A stretch of DNA of 64,000 bases from Roseospirillum parvum (GCF_900100455.1 NZ_FNCV01000007.1:62001-126000), one strand, 5' to 3'; shown: positions 7,641 through 19,003, counted from the first letter of the stretch. Notes: generated by a model from the sequence alone, not told the origin. Made by a program: numbers and translations.

Positions 7641-8612
7641 ATGGCAGGAACACCCGCGACGGGCGAAGGGGGCCGGCCGGCGCCGCGCGACGGGGTCAAG
7701 CCGGCGCTCCGCGACGGGGGCGGAGCGGCGTCCCTCGCCATCGGCCTGGTCCTGGCATCGAGCCTGTTCTACGTGGCCGGATACAGCCTGACCAAGGTGC
7801 TGGTGGAAACCCATGGCCTGGCCCCCTTGCAGGTCACCTTCCTGCGCTGCCTGATGGTCCTCGCCGCCGCCGGCCTGGCCACCGGGTGGCCGGCCGCCCG
7901 GCTCACCTGGCGGCGTATCCTGACCCCCCGCAAGGCCTGGCTGCAACGCGCCGCGGCGGCGGCCCTGGTCACCACCAACGTGCTGACCATCGTCGCCTAC
8001 AGCACCATGCCGGTGACCATCGCGGCGGCGCTGGGCTTCCTCACCCCACTGATGCTGACCGCCCTCAGCGGCTGGCTGCTGCGCGAGCCGGTCGCCGCCG
8101 GCCGCTGGGCGGGCACCCTGCTCGGCTTCCTCGGCATGCTGCTGATCGTCCGGCCGAGCGCCAGCCCACCGGCGCTCGGCCTGCTCGCCGCCCTGGGCGC
8201 GGCGCTGTCCTACGCCCTCTACCAGATCGCCACCCGGCGGCTGCGCGACGCCGCCCTGAGCCATGACGGGGCGATCCAGGTGGCGGTGGTCGGCAGCCTC
8301 GTGCTGCTCGTCCCGGCATTCCTGCTGTGGCAGCCGGTTCCGGCCCCGGCCTGGGGCCTCACGGTCGGCTTCGTGGTCGTGCAGACGGCCGGCCTGGTCT
8401 GCCTCAACGCCGCCCTGCATCGGGGCGAGGCGTCGCGTCTGGCGCCCTGGCAGTTCTCCGGCCTGCTGTGGGCGATGGGGATCGATCTGCTGCTGTTCTC
8501 GACCCTGCCGCCGGCACTGTCGGTGCTGGGTGGCGGGCTGATCGTCGCCGGCGGCCTGTTGGCCCAGCGCCGCGCCAGGAGGCCGACGCCCAGCGGCGAC
8601 CCCAGCCGATGA
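7641..8612 (+). CDS. EamA-family (drug/metabolite) transporter
   Basis: 323 aa from the ATG at 7641 with GGGGAGA upstream. After a 35-residue basic cytoplasmic leader come ten hydrophobic segments in two EamA repeats (first from SLAIGLVLASSLFYVAGYSL, second from LGLLAALGAALSYALYQIA), the usual DMT layout. An inner-membrane exporter of unknown substrate, divergent from the GlxA-type regulator that may control it. The stop codon lies inside a 13-bp tandem duplication shared with the convergent gene. Confidence 0.85.
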   Translation: MAGTPATGEGGRPAPRDGVKPALRDGGGAASLAIGLVLASSLFYVAGYSLTKVLVETHGLAPLQVTFLRCLMVLAAAGLATGWPAARLTWRRILTPRKAWLQRAAAAALVTTNVLTIVAYSTMPVTIAAALGFLTPLMLTALSGWLLREPVAAGRWAGTLLGFLGMLLIVRPSASPPALGLLAALGAALSYALYQIATRRLRDAALSHDGAIQVAVVGSLVLLVPAFLLWQPVPAPAWGLTVGFVVVQTAGLVCLNAALHRGEASRLAPWQFSGLLWAMGIDLLLFSTLPPALSVLGGGLIVAGGLLAQRRARRPTPSGDPSR

Positions 8613-8633
8613 CTTCAGCCGATGACTTCAGCC
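8608..8633. repeat. 13-bp tandem duplication spanning two convergent stop codons
   Basis: GATGACTTCAGCC occurs at 8608-8620 and again at 8621-8633. The first copy provides the TGA of the EamA gene (8610-8612). The second provides the stop of the convergent CheB-CheR gene (8628-8630). Confidence 0.9.
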
Positions 8634-11600
8634 GTCGAGATCGAGGAAGCGGACCAGGAAGTGTTCGGGCGGGGCGCCGGAGGCACCAACCCGGCGGATC
8701 TCGACCCGGCCCCGCCGGCTCTCCATCTCGGTCCACTCGACGCCGGCCCAGCGCTCCGGGTGGGCCAGCAGGCACCCCCCGTCCGCCGCCCCGCCCTGGG
8801 CGCAGTCCTCACACCCCAGCACCTGGGGACAGGCCATGCCGGCCGCCACCGGACCATCCATGCGCCGGGCAAAGGCCCGGTTCCATTCGACCAGCCGCGC
8901 GTCCGGGGCGAACACCGCCACCGGCACCGCGATCAGGTCGAGCAGCAGCCCCTCCAGGCGTTGGGTGCGGGCCAGGGTTTCGCGCTCCTGGTTGAGGTGG
9001 CGGCGCAGGATGGCCACCTCGGAGCGGTCGAGGCCGGTGACCACGGCGCCCACCGGCCGCCCGGAGGGGTCGAGGTAGGGGTAGAGTTGGACCATCACCT
9101 CGCGCCCGTGCAGAACCTGGGTGAACTGGTCGCGCGGCCCGCCGGCGATGACCCGGCTCAGGCGGTCGATCAACCGGCCGCCCAGATCGTCCTGCGTCGC
9201 TTGGCCCAACACCTGCCCCAACACCTGCCCGAGCGCGTCCTCGTCCAGGCCGAACAGCTCGCCCGCCTGGGCGTTGAGGCGGCGGATGCGCAGGTCGGGG
9301 TCGATCAGCAGGAAGGCCAGCCCGATGGTCGACTGGATGTTGTCGAGGTCGCTCTGCGCGGCGGCCAACTCCTCCGACTTGCCGAGCAGTTCCTCGTTGA
9401 CGGTGATCAACTCCTCGTTGGTCGACTGAAGCTCCTCGTTGGCGGTTTCCAACTCCTCGTTGGTCGAGTGAAGCTCCTCGTTGCTGGCCTGGAGTTCCTC
9501 GTTCAGGGACAGCAGTTCCTCGTTCGACGTCTCCAGCTCCGAGACCACCGCCTTGAGGTTCTCCTGCGAGGTCTCAAGGTCGGACTCAAGCTGCGCCACC
9601 TGACCGCGCAGGCTGAGCGCCTCGCCCGCCTCGCCGCCGGGAGCCAGGACAACCGGCCGGGTCTCGCCGAGAAAGCTGATGACGGCGTGCGGATGGCGGG
9701 TCGGGCCGGCCCCGATCGGCCGCATCAGGATGCGGAAGCCGTTGCCGGCGCGCCCCTTGAGGCCGCTGATCTCGACCGGGGCGCCGTCGCGGAACAGCTT
9801 GGACAGCCCGGCCCGCAAGGTGGGGCGCAGGGTCTCGCCGGCCAGCCGCACCACGTTGAGCCCGGCCGCCCCGGCATAGGGGGAAAGGAACGGCGAGACG
9901 TCGCCGAACACGTGCAACACCTCCAGGCGCTCGTCGACGATCACCGAGGGCGGCGCGAAGGTTTCGAGCAGGCTTTGCGAGAGCACGTCGCCGGGCCTTG
10001 AGCGGCGCTCCACCACCGGCTCGGACTCGCCGCTGGGCAGCCGCACGGCGGGGGGAATCTCCGGTTGCCTGCCCTGCGGCAGCACCCGGCGGCGAAAGAT
10101 GCGCAGCCGGGTGTCCACCGGCTCGAACAGGTCGTTGGCGGCGGCGACGCTTTCCGAGCGGCCGAGGAACAGCAGGCCGCCCGGGGCCAGGGCGAAGTGC
10201 AGCATTTCCAGCAACTGGCGTTGCAGGTCGGGCTCGAAGTAGACCAGGGTGTTGCGGCAACTGACCAGATCCAGCCGCAGGAACGGCGGGTCCTCGATCA
10301 GGTCGTGGCGGGCGAAGATGACGCAGTCGCGCACCGGCTTGGCGACCAGCACGTTCTCGCCCTGGCGGTGCAGGTAGTCGTCGGCCAACTCCACGGGCAG
10401 GCTGGCGGCGCTGGCCAGGGCATAGGTGGCCTGGCGGGCGATGGCGATCATGTCGGCGTTGATGTCGGTGCCGAACACCTGGACCTGGGCATCGCTGGCG
10501 CTCAGCCGGATGGCCCGATGGACCAGCATGGCAATGGCATAGGCTTCCTCGCCCGAGGCGCAGCCCGGCACCCAGGCCCGCACCCCCTGGCCGGGGTCGC
10601 GGTTCTCGACCAGCTTGCGGATCTCCACCGCCAGACCGCCGAAGGCATCGGCGTCGTGGAAGAAACCGCCGGCCGAGAGCAGCATGTCGCGGAACAGCAG
10701 ATCGGCCTCGTGCGGGGTGCTCTCGACCACATCGACGTAGGCGGGGAAGTCGAACACCTCCAGGGTCTGCATGCGCCGCCGCGCCCGGCGCAGCACCATG
10801 GCCCGTTTGTAGCGCCCGAAGTTGACCCCGGAGCGCTTGCGCAGGCACCGCACCAGCCGCTCCACGGCGGCCAACTCCTCGGGCACCATTTCCTGGCTGA
10901 CGATCTGCCGCTGGCGTTGCAGCAGGCGGGGCAACTCCCGGGCAATGCGCTCGGCGGGCAGGATCAGGTCGACCAGCCCGGTCTCGATGGCGGCCCGGGG
11001 CATGCCGTCGTACTTGGCGTTGTCCGGCGACTGGGCCAGGACCAGACCGCCGGCGGCGCGCACGGCGCGCACCCCGTGCGCCCCGTCCGAGCCGGTCCCG
11101 GAGAGGATCACGGCGATCGCCCGCCGCCCGAAGGTGCGCGCGATGGAGGCCAGCAGGGCATTGACCGAGGGCTTGGGACCCAGGCTGCGGGCCGGCTCGA
11201 CCAGCCGGATGGTGTTGCCGACCACCGAGATGTCGCGGTTGGCCGGGCAGACGAAGACGCGCCCGGCCTCCAGCACCCGATGGTCGGACGCCTCGAGCAC
11301 CGGCAGGTCGGTCTCGCGCTGCAACAGGTTGACAAGGTGGCTGTGGTGGGTCGGCGACAGGTGCTGGGCGACGATGCAGCACACCGGCAGGTCGGGCCCA
11401 AGGGCCGACAGGAACCGACTGAGGGCCTCCAGGCCGCCGGCCGAGGCCCCGATGCCAACCACATGGATCGGCGTGCCCAGATCGTCGGTGGTCTCGGCCG
11501 CCAGACGGTCGTCGTCTGGCGGGTCGGGTGGGGGGGTAGGAGAGTGATCGGGTGGGGGGGTGGGAGAGTGGTCGGGTGGGGGAGCGGAAGAGTGGTCGGG

Positions 11601-11765
11601 CGGGGGAGAGAGGGAGGAATCAGCGGCGTCCCCGGCGACCGGCGGGATCATATCCGTGCCCCCGACCGTCGCCGCGGGCCGGTCGGCCGTGCCGTTCCCC
11701 TCATCGCCCGGCGCCCTGGAAGCCGGATCCGGCCTTTCGGGCACCCCGTCCTCGCGTTCGGTCAC
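8628..11765 (-). CDS. CheB-CheR fusion with PAS domains
   Basis: 1045 aa from a GTG with GGAG upstream. Residues 54-85 are a Pro-rich tract of 8-residue repeats (PPPDHSPT type). CheB methylesterase covers about 98-280: IGASAGG with Ser108, [10 protein letters not shown] and [10 protein letters not shown] form the Ser-His-Asp triad. CheR methyltransferase covers about 290-550 ([24 protein letters not shown]). A coiled coil of SNEEL/TNEEL heptads follows, then two PAS-like domains. There is no receiver domain and no chemotaxis gene nearby, so it probably serves a signalling pathway other than flagellar taxis. Confidence 0.9.
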   Translation of the reverse strand: MTEREDGVPERPDPASRAPGDEGNGTADRPAATVGGTDMIPPVAGDAADSSLSPPPDHSSAPPPDHSPTPPPDHSPTPPPDPPDDDRLAAETTDDLGTPIHVVGIGASAGGLEALSRFLSALGPDLPVCCIVAQHLSPTHHSHLVNLLQRETDLPVLEASDHRVLEAGRVFVCPANRDISVVGNTIRLVEPARSLGPKPSVNALLASIARTFGRRAIAVILSGTGSDGAHGVRAVRAAGGLVLAQSPDNAKYDGMPRAAIETGLVDLILPAERIARELPRLLQRQRQIVSQEMVPEELAAVERLVRCLRKRSGVNFGRYKRAMVLRRARRRMQTLEVFDFPAYVDVVESTPHEADLLFRDMLLSAGGFFHDADAFGGLAVEIRKLVENRDPGQGVRAWVPGCASGEEAYAIAMLVHRAIRLSASDAQVQVFGTDINADMIAIARQATYALASAASLPVELADDYLHRQGENVLVAKPVRDCVIFARHDLIEDPPFLRLDLVSCRNTLVYFEPDLQRQLLEMLHFALAPGGLLFLGRSESVAAANDLFEPVDTRLRIFRRRVLPQGRQPEIPPAVRLPSGESEPVVERRSRPGDVLSQSLLETFAPPSVIVDERLEVLHVFGDVSPFLSPYAGAAGLNVVRLAGETLRPTLRAGLSKLFRDGAPVEISGLKGRAGNGFRILMRPIGAGPTRHPHAVISFLGETRPVVLAPGGEAGEALSLRGQVAQLESDLETSQENLKAVVSELETSNEELLSLNEELQASNEELHSTNEELETANEELQSTNEELITVNEELLGKSEELAAAQSDLDNIQSTIGLAFLLIDPDLRIRRLNAQAGELFGLDEDALGQVLGQVLGQATQDDLGGRLIDRLSRVIAGGPRDQFTQVLHGREVMVQLYPYLDPSGRPVGAVVTGLDRSEVAILRRHLNQERETLARTQRLEGLLLDLIAVPVAVFAPDARLVEWNRAFARRMDGPVAAGMACPQVLGCEDCAQGGAADGGCLLAHPERWAGVEWTEMESRRGRVEIRRVGASGAPPEHFLVRFLDLDG

Positions 11766-12053
11766 GGTTCATCTCCAGGCGGCTCGGTGATGCGCCACCC
11801 CTTCCAGGAATACGTTGGTGAGCCGGCGCTTTTTTCCAGTGGCAGGACAAAAAAAAGGACCCCGCCGGCAACCCCGCCCGGCCTCGCGGCGGCGCTTCGA
11901 CCCTTGCCCCCGGGCAACGGGCCGGGTATCACTCCGCACCATCCGCGCCCTCCGTGCCGGCCGCCGGCCCTGCCCGCCAGGGCGGCCGCGCCCCCGCCGG
12001 CCGGCCGCTCCGCCGCCGAGGCCCCCACCTTTTCGTCAACAGGCCCTGACCCC

Positions 12054-13586
<1,533 letters not shown>

Positions 13587-13647
13587 GCGCGCCCTCCCGC
13601 CCGCCTTCCGCCCTCCATCGCGTTCTTCATCGAGACAAGGCCAGACC

Positions 13648-15642
13648 ATGCCCGTGTTCGACAAGATTCTCATCGCCAACCGTGGCGAAATCGCCTGCCG
13701 GGTGATCAAGACCGCCCGCCGCATGGGCATCCGCACGGTGGCCGTCCATTCCGAGGCCGACGCCGACGCCCTGCATGTGAGCATGGCCGACGAGGCGGTG
13801 GCCATCGGCCCCGCCGCCTCGGCCGAGAGCTATCTGGTGATCGACAGGATCGTCGAGGCGTGCCGGAAGACCGGCGCCCAGGCGGTCCACCCGGGCTACG
13901 GCTTCCTGTCCGAGAACAAGGCCTTCGCCGAGGCCCTGGCGGCCGAGGGCATCGCCTTCATCGGCCCCGGCCCGTGGGCCATCGAGGCGATGGGCGACAA
14001 GATCGCCTCCAAGGAGCTGGCGGCCAAGGCCGGGGTGAGCACCGTGCCCGGCCACATCGGCATCATCCAGGACGCCGACGAGGCGGTGCGCATCGCCGAG
14101 GAGATCGGCTTCCCGGTGATGATCAAGGCCAGCGCCGGCGGGGGCGGCAAGGGGATGCGCGTCGCCCACACGGTGGAGGAAGCGCGCGAAGGCTTCGCCT
14201 CGGCGGTCAGCGAGGCGAAAAGCTCGTTCGGCGACGAGCGGGTGTTCATCGAGAAGTTCATCACCGAGCCGCGCCACATCGAGATCCAGGTGCTTTCCGA
14301 CGGCGAGACCTGCCTCTACCTGGGCGAGCGCGAATGCTCCATCCAGCGGCGCCACCAGAAGGTGATCGAGGAAGCCCCCTCGCCCTTCCTCACTCCCGAG
14401 GTGCGCCAAAAGATGGGCGAGCAGGCGGTCGCCCTGGCCAAGGCGGTGGACTACAAGAGCGCCGGCACGGTGGAGTTCATCGTCGACGCCGACCGCAACT
14501 TCTATTTCCTGGAGATGAACACCCGCCTGCAGGTGGAGCACCCGGTGACCGAGATGATCACCGGCCTTGATCTGGTCGAATGGATGATCCGCATCGCCGC
14601 CGGCGAGAAGCTGGACCTGACCCAGGATCAGGTGAGCCTGAACGGCTGGTCGATCGAGGCGCGCATCTACGCCGAGGACCCCTTCCGCAACTTCATGCCC
14701 TCGATCGGCCGGCTGGTCCGTTTCATCCCGCCCGAGGAGCAGGCCGGCCATGTGCGGGTCGATACGGGAGTCGAGGAAGGCGGCCAGATCAGCATGTACT
14801 ACGACCCCATGGTGGCCAAGCTGATCACCCACGCCGCCTCGCGCGAGATGGCCATCGCCCAGATGCGCATGGCGCTGGACGAGTTCTACATCCGGGGCAT
14901 TTCGCACAACATCCCGTTCCTGGCGTCGGTGATGAGCAAGGAGCGCTTCGTCAAGGGCCACCTGACCACCAACTTCATCGCCGAGGAATACCCGGACGGC
15001 TTCCACGTCGCCGACCTGCCGCCGGACGACCCCACGGTGCTGGTCACCGTCGCCGCCGTGGTGCATCGCATGCACATGGACCGCGACGCCCACATCTCCG
15101 GCCAGCACCCCAAGCACGAGAAGAAGACGCCGGAAGACTGGGTGGTGCGCCTGGGCGACACCAACCACCCGGTGCGCATCCGGATGCGCGACGACGGCGC
15201 CTTCCTGATCCACGTCGATGACGAGGACGTGGTCATGCAGACCGCATGGCGCTTCGGCCAGCCGCGCTTCTTCGGGCGCCTGAACGATGCCCCGGTGTGC
15301 GTGCAGATCGACCGCGAGGGGGTGGGCTACCGGCTGTTCCACGCCGGCGCCCAGGCCCGCGCCGTGGTCATGACCGCCACCGCCGCCGGCTACGCCGCCC
15401 TGATGCCCAAGAAGGCGCCGCCCGACCTGTCGCGCTTCCTGCTCTCGCCGATGCCGGGCCTGCTGGTCCGTGTCGAGGTGGAAGTGGGTCAGGAGGTGAA
15501 GGCCGGCGAGCGCCTGGCGGTGGTCGAGGCGATGAAGATGGAAAACGTGCTGAAGGCCGAGCGCGACGGCACGGTGAAGTCGATCGCCCGCGAGCCGGGG
15601 GCCAGCCTGGCCGTCGACGAGGTCATCCTCGAGTTCGAGTGA
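13648..15642 (+). CDS. pccA: Propionyl-CoA carboxylase alpha subunit
   Basis: 664 aa. The biotin carboxylase domain (ANRGEIACRV, ATP-grasp loop SAGGGGKGMR, EMNTRLQVEHPVTE) is followed by the PCC linker. The C-terminal biotinyl domain carries the EAMKME motif with biotinyl Lys630. Translated after pccB in an apparent two-gene operon. It carboxylates biotin with bicarbonate and ATP in the cytoplasm. The operon ends at a 19-bp inverted repeat. No methylmalonyl-CoA mutase gene follows in this window. Confidence 0.95.
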   Translation: MPVFDKILIANRGEIACRVIKTARRMGIRTVAVHSEADADALHVSMADEAVAIGPAASAESYLVIDRIVEACRKTGAQAVHPGYGFLSENKAFAEALAAEGIAFIGPGPWAIEAMGDKIASKELAAKAGVSTVPGHIGIIQDADEAVRIAEEIGFPVMIKASAGGGGKGMRVAHTVEEAREGFASAVSEAKSSFGDERVFIEKFITEPRHIEIQVLSDGETCLYLGERECSIQRRHQKVIEEAPSPFLTPEVRQKMGEQAVALAKAVDYKSAGTVEFIVDADRNFYFLEMNTRLQVEHPVTEMITGLDLVEWMIRIAAGEKLDLTQDQVSLNGWSIEARIYAEDPFRNFMPSIGRLVRFIPPEEQAGHVRVDTGVEEGGQISMYYDPMVAKLITHAASREMAIAQMRMALDEFYIRGISHNIPFLASVMSKERFVKGHLTTNFIAEEYPDGFHVADLPPDDPTVLVTVAAVVHRMHMDRDAHISGQHPKHEKKTPEDWVVRLGDTNHPVRIRMRDDGAFLIHVDDEDVVMQTAWRFGQPRFFGRLNDAPVCVQIDREGVGYRLFHAGAQARAVVMTATAAGYAALMPKKAPPDLSRFLLSPMPGLLVRVEVEVGQEVKAGERLAVVEAMKMENVLKAERDGTVKSIAREPGASLAVDEVILEFE

Positions 15643-15662
15643 GGGCGGGCCCGCAAGCCAGC

Positions 15663-15703
15663 GCAAATCCCGAGCGATCCGTTGCGGATCGCTCGGGATT
15701 TGC
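15663..15703. terminator. Perfect 19-bp stem between pccA and mqsA
   Basis: Arms 15663-15681 and 15685-15703 are perfectly complementary around a 3-nt loop (TTG), between convergent genes. There is no long U run, but AAAT/ATTT bases close the stem on both sides, so it may work for both strands. Confidence 0.6.
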
Positions 15704-15713
15704 TCAAACGCGA

Positions 15714-16151
15714 TCAACGCTCCCGTGGGCTCAGTTCGTCCGCCAGTTCGGGATGACGATCCAGCAGGGTCAGCAACTGGATGGTCGGGCCGCTGGGCTC
15801 GATCAGGTTGCGTTCATACTTGTCGAAGGCCTTGGGACCGACCCTGAACAGCGCCCCGGCCGCCCGCTGGCTGAGCCGCAGCTTGGCCCTGATGCGCCGG
15901 ATGGTGGCCGGCGACGGCACCCCGTCGATCCGTTCCTTCAGGGTTCGCAGCGCCGCATCGGCGACCGCCATATCGTCGCCCACATGTACCGATTCCCCCT
16001 CGCCCTCGGGGTAATAGCCGGGAAGATCGACCGTCATCTCGCGCCCCCCGTAGCGCACCGTGAACGGCCGCACATCGCGACGCAAGGTGACACCGGTCTC
16101 GGGGCACGGCATGGTCGGCGGCAGGGAGCGTTTCTTCTCGGCCACGTTCAT
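15714..16151 (-). CDS. mqsA: MqsA-family antitoxin, zinc site degenerate
   Basis: 145 aa. The C-terminal half is the MqsA Xre-type DNA-binding domain (RRIRAKLRLSQRAAGALF, VGPKAFDKYERNLIEPS, TIQLLTLLDRHPEL). The N-terminal half aligns with the toxin-binding domain of E. coli MqsA, but three of the four zinc Cys positions are changed: CPETG for CPxC, and YYPEGEGES where E. coli has YCVHCEES. The start overlaps the mqsR stop (ATGA), so the pair is translationally coupled, toxin first as in E. coli. It should neutralise MqsR and repress the promoter. Confidence 0.88.
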   Translation of the reverse strand: MNVAEKKRSLPPTMPCPETGVTLRRDVRPFTVRYGGREMTVDLPGYYPEGEGESVHVGDDMAVADAALRTLKERIDGVPSPATIRRIRAKLRLSQRAAGALFRVGPKAFDKYERNLIEPSGPTIQLLTLLDRHPELADELSPRER

Positions 16152-16453
16152 TTCTCCTTGAACGCCATCACCCTGAACTCGGTCACCACGTCGGCCTGAA
16201 ACTTGACGTACAGCAACAGATCATCGACCGGGACATGGTAGACGTCCTGCCACAGGCGATGGTCGGCGTGGGTTGTCATCGACTTGCGGAACATGGGCCG
16301 GGTGATGCCACGGATGACATCCACGATCGCCGCCCGTCCGAAACCCAATGCCAAAGCGTCGGCATAAGCCGAGCCTGTGATCGCCAAGCTGTCCGCCGAC
16401 CCAATGGCGGCCTGGATGGCCGCCAGATCGTAGGTCGGCTTGCGCTTCTCCAT
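16148..16453 (-). CDS. mqsR: MqsR-family mRNA interferase toxin
   Basis: 101 aa from the ATG at 16453, giving MEKRKPTYDL, close to the E. coli MqsR start MEKRTPHTRL. The conserved core FRKSMTTHADHRLWQDVY contains the Lys, His and Tyr-region residues of the RelE-fold ribonuclease, and the C-terminus ends FKEK as in E. coli. MqsR cleaves mRNA at GCU-type sites under stress. It follows the aminotransferase gene by 38 bp but has its own predicted promoter. Confidence 0.92.
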   Translation of the reverse strand: MEKRKPTYDLAAIQAAIGSADSLAITGSAYADALALGFGRAAIVDVIRGITRPMFRKSMTTHADHRLWQDVYHVPVDDLLLYVKFQADVVTEFRVMAFKEK

Positions 16454-16459
16454 TTCCCG

Positions 16460-16488
16460 ACTATGCCACCATGGTGGTGGCAACGCAA
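16460..16488 (-). promoter_or_regulatory. mqsRA promoter with embedded operator palindrome
   Basis: On minus, TTGCGT (16483-16488) and CATAGT (16460-16465) are spaced 17 bp apart like -35/-10 boxes. Between them lies the inverted repeat TGCCACC-N5-GGTGGCA (16464-16482), a good candidate MqsA autorepression site. The -10 box ends 6 bp from the mqsR ATG, implying a leaderless or nearly leaderless transcript. Confidence 0.55.
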
Positions 16489-16491
16489 CGG

Positions 16492-17826
16492 TCAGGGCGT
16501 TGCCTTGATCGCCGTGGCCAGGGTGTCGAACAGCTCGGCGATCTGCCCCTGGGTGATGATGAAGGGCGGCGACAGGGCGATGATGTCGCCGGTCACGCGG
16601 ATCATCAGCCCGGCCTCGTAGCAGCGCACCATCACCTCGTAGGCCCGCTTGCCGACCTCGCCGGGGCGGCTTTCCAGCTCGATGCCGGCGACCAGCCCCA
16701 GGTTGCGGATGTCCTTGACGTGGGGCAGCCCTTTAAGGGCATGGGCCGATTCCTCCCAGATCGGAGCCAGCTCGGCGACCCGCTGGAAGAGGCCCTCCTC
16801 CTGGTAGGTGTCGAGGCTGGCCAGGGCCGCCGCGGTGGCCACCGGGTGGGCCGAGTAGGTGTAGCCGTGGAACAGCTCGATCAGGTGCTCCGGCCCCTGC
16901 ATGAAGGCGTCGTGGACGCGCCCGCTGGCGAACACCGCGCCCATCGGCTGGGTGCCGTTGGTCAGCCCCTTGGCGGTGGTCACCAGATCGGGCTGGACCC
17001 CGAAACAGTCCACCGCGAAGGGCGTGCCGAGGCGCCCGAAGCCGGTGATCACCTCGTCGAAGATGAGCAGGATGCCGTGCTTCTCGGTGATCTCGCGCAG
17101 CCGCTTCAGATAGCCCTTGGGCGGCGGCAGCACGCCGGTCGAGCCGGCCATCGGCTCGACGATCACGGCGGCGATGGTCGAGGCGTCGTGCAGGGCGACG
17201 ATGCGCTCCAGATCGTCGGCCAGATGCGCCCCCCACTCGGGCTCCCCGCGCGAAAAGGCCTGATGTTCCAGGCTGTAGGTGTGGGGCAGGTGGTCGACGC
17301 CCGGCAGCAGCGGGCCGAAGGTCTTGCGGTTGCTGACGATGCCGCCCACCGAGATGCCCCCGAAGCCGACCCCGTGATAGCCCCGCTCGCGGCCGATCAG
17401 CCGGGTGCGCGCCGAGTCGCCCCGGGCCCGGTGATAGGCCAGGGCGATCTTCAGCGCCGTGTCGACCGATTCGGAGCCCGAGTTGGTGAAGAACACATGG
17501 TCCAGATCGCCGGGCATCATGTCGGCCAGCCGCGAGGCCAGCTCGAAGGCCCCCGGGTGGCCGAACTGGAAGGCCGGGGCGTAGTCCAGGGTGGCCACCG
17601 CCTTCTGCACCGCCTCGACGATGCGCGGCCGGGCGTGGCCGGCGTTGACGCACCACAGGCCGGCGGTGCCATCCATCACCTGCCGCCCGTCGTGGCTGGT
17701 GTAGTGCATGTCCTTGGCCGAAACGAGCAGGCGCGGCGCCGCCTTGAACTGGCGGTTGGCGGTGAAGGGCATCCAGTGGGCGGCCAGATTGAGCCGGTTG
17801 TCGCCGTCAAGGGTGCGCTGGGACAT
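16492..17826 (-). CDS. Class III omega-aminotransferase (beta-alanine:pyruvate type)
   Basis: 444 aa from the ATG at 17826. HWMPFTANRQFK at the N-terminus, GTAGLWCVNAGH, FTNSGSESVDTALK, FDEVITGFGRLG and the PLP-lysine region TTAKGLTNG are typical of omega-amino acid:pyruvate aminotransferases such as beta-alanine-pyruvate transaminase. PLP-dependent, cytoplasmic. It lies 26 bp after mutY and before mqsRA. Beta-alanine is the likeliest donor, by similarity only. Confidence 0.85.
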   Translation of the reverse strand: MSQRTLDGDNRLNLAAHWMPFTANRQFKAAPRLLVSAKDMHYTSHDGRQVMDGTAGLWCVNAGHARPRIVEAVQKAVATLDYAPAFQFGHPGAFELASRLADMMPGDLDHVFFTNSGSESVDTALKIALAYHRARGDSARTRLIGRERGYHGVGFGGISVGGIVSNRKTFGPLLPGVDHLPHTYSLEHQAFSRGEPEWGAHLADDLERIVALHDASTIAAVIVEPMAGSTGVLPPPKGYLKRLREITEKHGILLIFDEVITGFGRLGTPFAVDCFGVQPDLVTTAKGLTNGTQPMGAVFASGRVHDAFMQGPEHLIELFHGYTYSAHPVATAAALASLDTYQEEGLFQRVAELAPIWEESAHALKGLPHVKDIRNLGLVAGIELESRPGEVGKRAYEVMVRCYEAGLMIRVTGDIIALSPPFIITQGQIAELFDTLATAIKATP

Positions 17827-17852
17827 GGCAGGGGGCTCCGTCGCGAGGGGCG

Positions 17853-18959
17853 TCAAGAATTTCGAACACGGGAGGGTATCCGCTTCCCGCCCGGGCTGTC
17901 CAGACCGGCGGCGAGCACCTTGCGCATGACGGTGGGCAGGGGGTGCCCGGCCAGGGCCTGGGGCGGCACCCAGAGCAGACCCGCCGGGGCCGGCGTGGCG
18001 GCGGCCACGCTCGCCCGGAGCACGGTCAGTTCGAGATGGAAATGGGTGAAGGTGTGGCGCACCGTCCTGGACAGCCGCCGCCAGTCGGCCGACAGCGGCG
18101 GCCGGGGGGCGGGCGCGCCTTGCTCCGTCCAGTCGCTGCCCGGCACCTCGGCCATGCCGCCGAGCAGGCCGCTGGGCGGCCGGCGACCCAGAAGCACCGC
18201 CCCGTCGCCCGCCCGAATCGCCACATAGGCCAGCCCGAGGCGGGTCGGCTTGGCCTTTTTCGGGGCCCGGCGCGGCAACTCGGCGGCCAGGCCCAGGGCG
18301 TGCCCCCGGCAGTCGCCGACCAGGGGACAGCGCGGACAGTCGGGACGGCGCGGGGTGCAGATCAGCGCCCCCAGGTCCATCAGCGCCTGGGCATGGTCGC
18401 CGGGCCGGACGGTGGGCGTAAGCGCGGCGGCATGGCGGCGCAACAGGGGCTTGGCGGCGGGCAGCGGGGTTTCCTCGGCGAACAGGCGGGCCATCACCCG
18501 CTCGATGTTGCCGTCGAGCACCGCCGCCGGGCGGTCGAAGGCGATGGCGGCGACGGCGGCCGCCGTGTAGGGGCCGATGCCGGGCAGCTTGGCCAGCCCT
18601 GCCTCGCTGTCGGGAAAGCGCCCGCCCAGCTCCCCCGCCACCACCCGGGCGCAACGGATCAGGTTGCGCGCCCGGGCGTAGTAGCCGAGCCCCGCCCAGG
18701 CGGTGAGGATGGCCTGATCGTCCGCCCCGGCAAGGGCGTGCACATCGGGCCAGCGCCCGGTGAAGGCGTGGAAGTAGGGCCCCACCGTGGCCACCGTGGT
18801 CTGCTGGAGCATGATCTCCGACAGCCACACCCGATAGGGGTCGGGAACCTCGCCGGGGCGGGCCCGCCAGGGCAGGACGCGGGCGTTGGCGGCGTACCAC
18901 CGGGCAAGGGCCGGGGCAACACGGTCGGGGCGGGGCGGCGGCGGGCTCATCCCCGTCAT
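17853..18959 (-). CDS. mutY: A/G-specific adenine DNA glycosylase
   Basis: 368 aa from the ATG at 18959 (18950 is an alternative). The HhH-GPD fold shows SEIMLQQTTV with the catalytic Glu, LPGIGPYTAAA and the Asp in AVLDGNIERV. The 4Fe-4S ligands are spaced C-x6-C-x2-C-x5-C. The C-terminal NUDIX-like domain recognises 8-oxoG (HTFTHFHLEL). It removes A mispaired with 8-oxoG. Divergent from the DciA-like gene 44 bp away, an order common in alphaproteobacteria. Confidence 0.95.
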   Translation of the reverse strand: MTGMSPPPPRPDRVAPALARWYAANARVLPWRARPGEVPDPYRVWLSEIMLQQTTVATVGPYFHAFTGRWPDVHALAGADDQAILTAWAGLGYYARARNLIRCARVVAGELGGRFPDSEAGLAKLPGIGPYTAAAVAAIAFDRPAAVLDGNIERVMARLFAEETPLPAAKPLLRRHAAALTPTVRPGDHAQALMDLGALICTPRRPDCPRCPLVGDCRGHALGLAAELPRRAPKKAKPTRLGLAYVAIRAGDGAVLLGRRPPSGLLGGMAEVPGSDWTEQGAPAPRPPLSADWRRLSRTVRHTFTHFHLELTVLRASVAAATPAPAGLLWVPPQALAGHPLPTVMRKVLAAGLDSPGGKRIPSRVRNS

Positions 18960-19003
18960 GTAGCCTTGGCCGGGCGGTGCCACAACGGGATATACTCCGC
19001 CCC

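Noticed and set aside
15663-15703. Attachment site or insertion-sequence end next to mqsRA
   Set aside because: The perfect 19-bp stem is a single copy in the window with no transposase or direct repeats; a terminator is the simpler reading.
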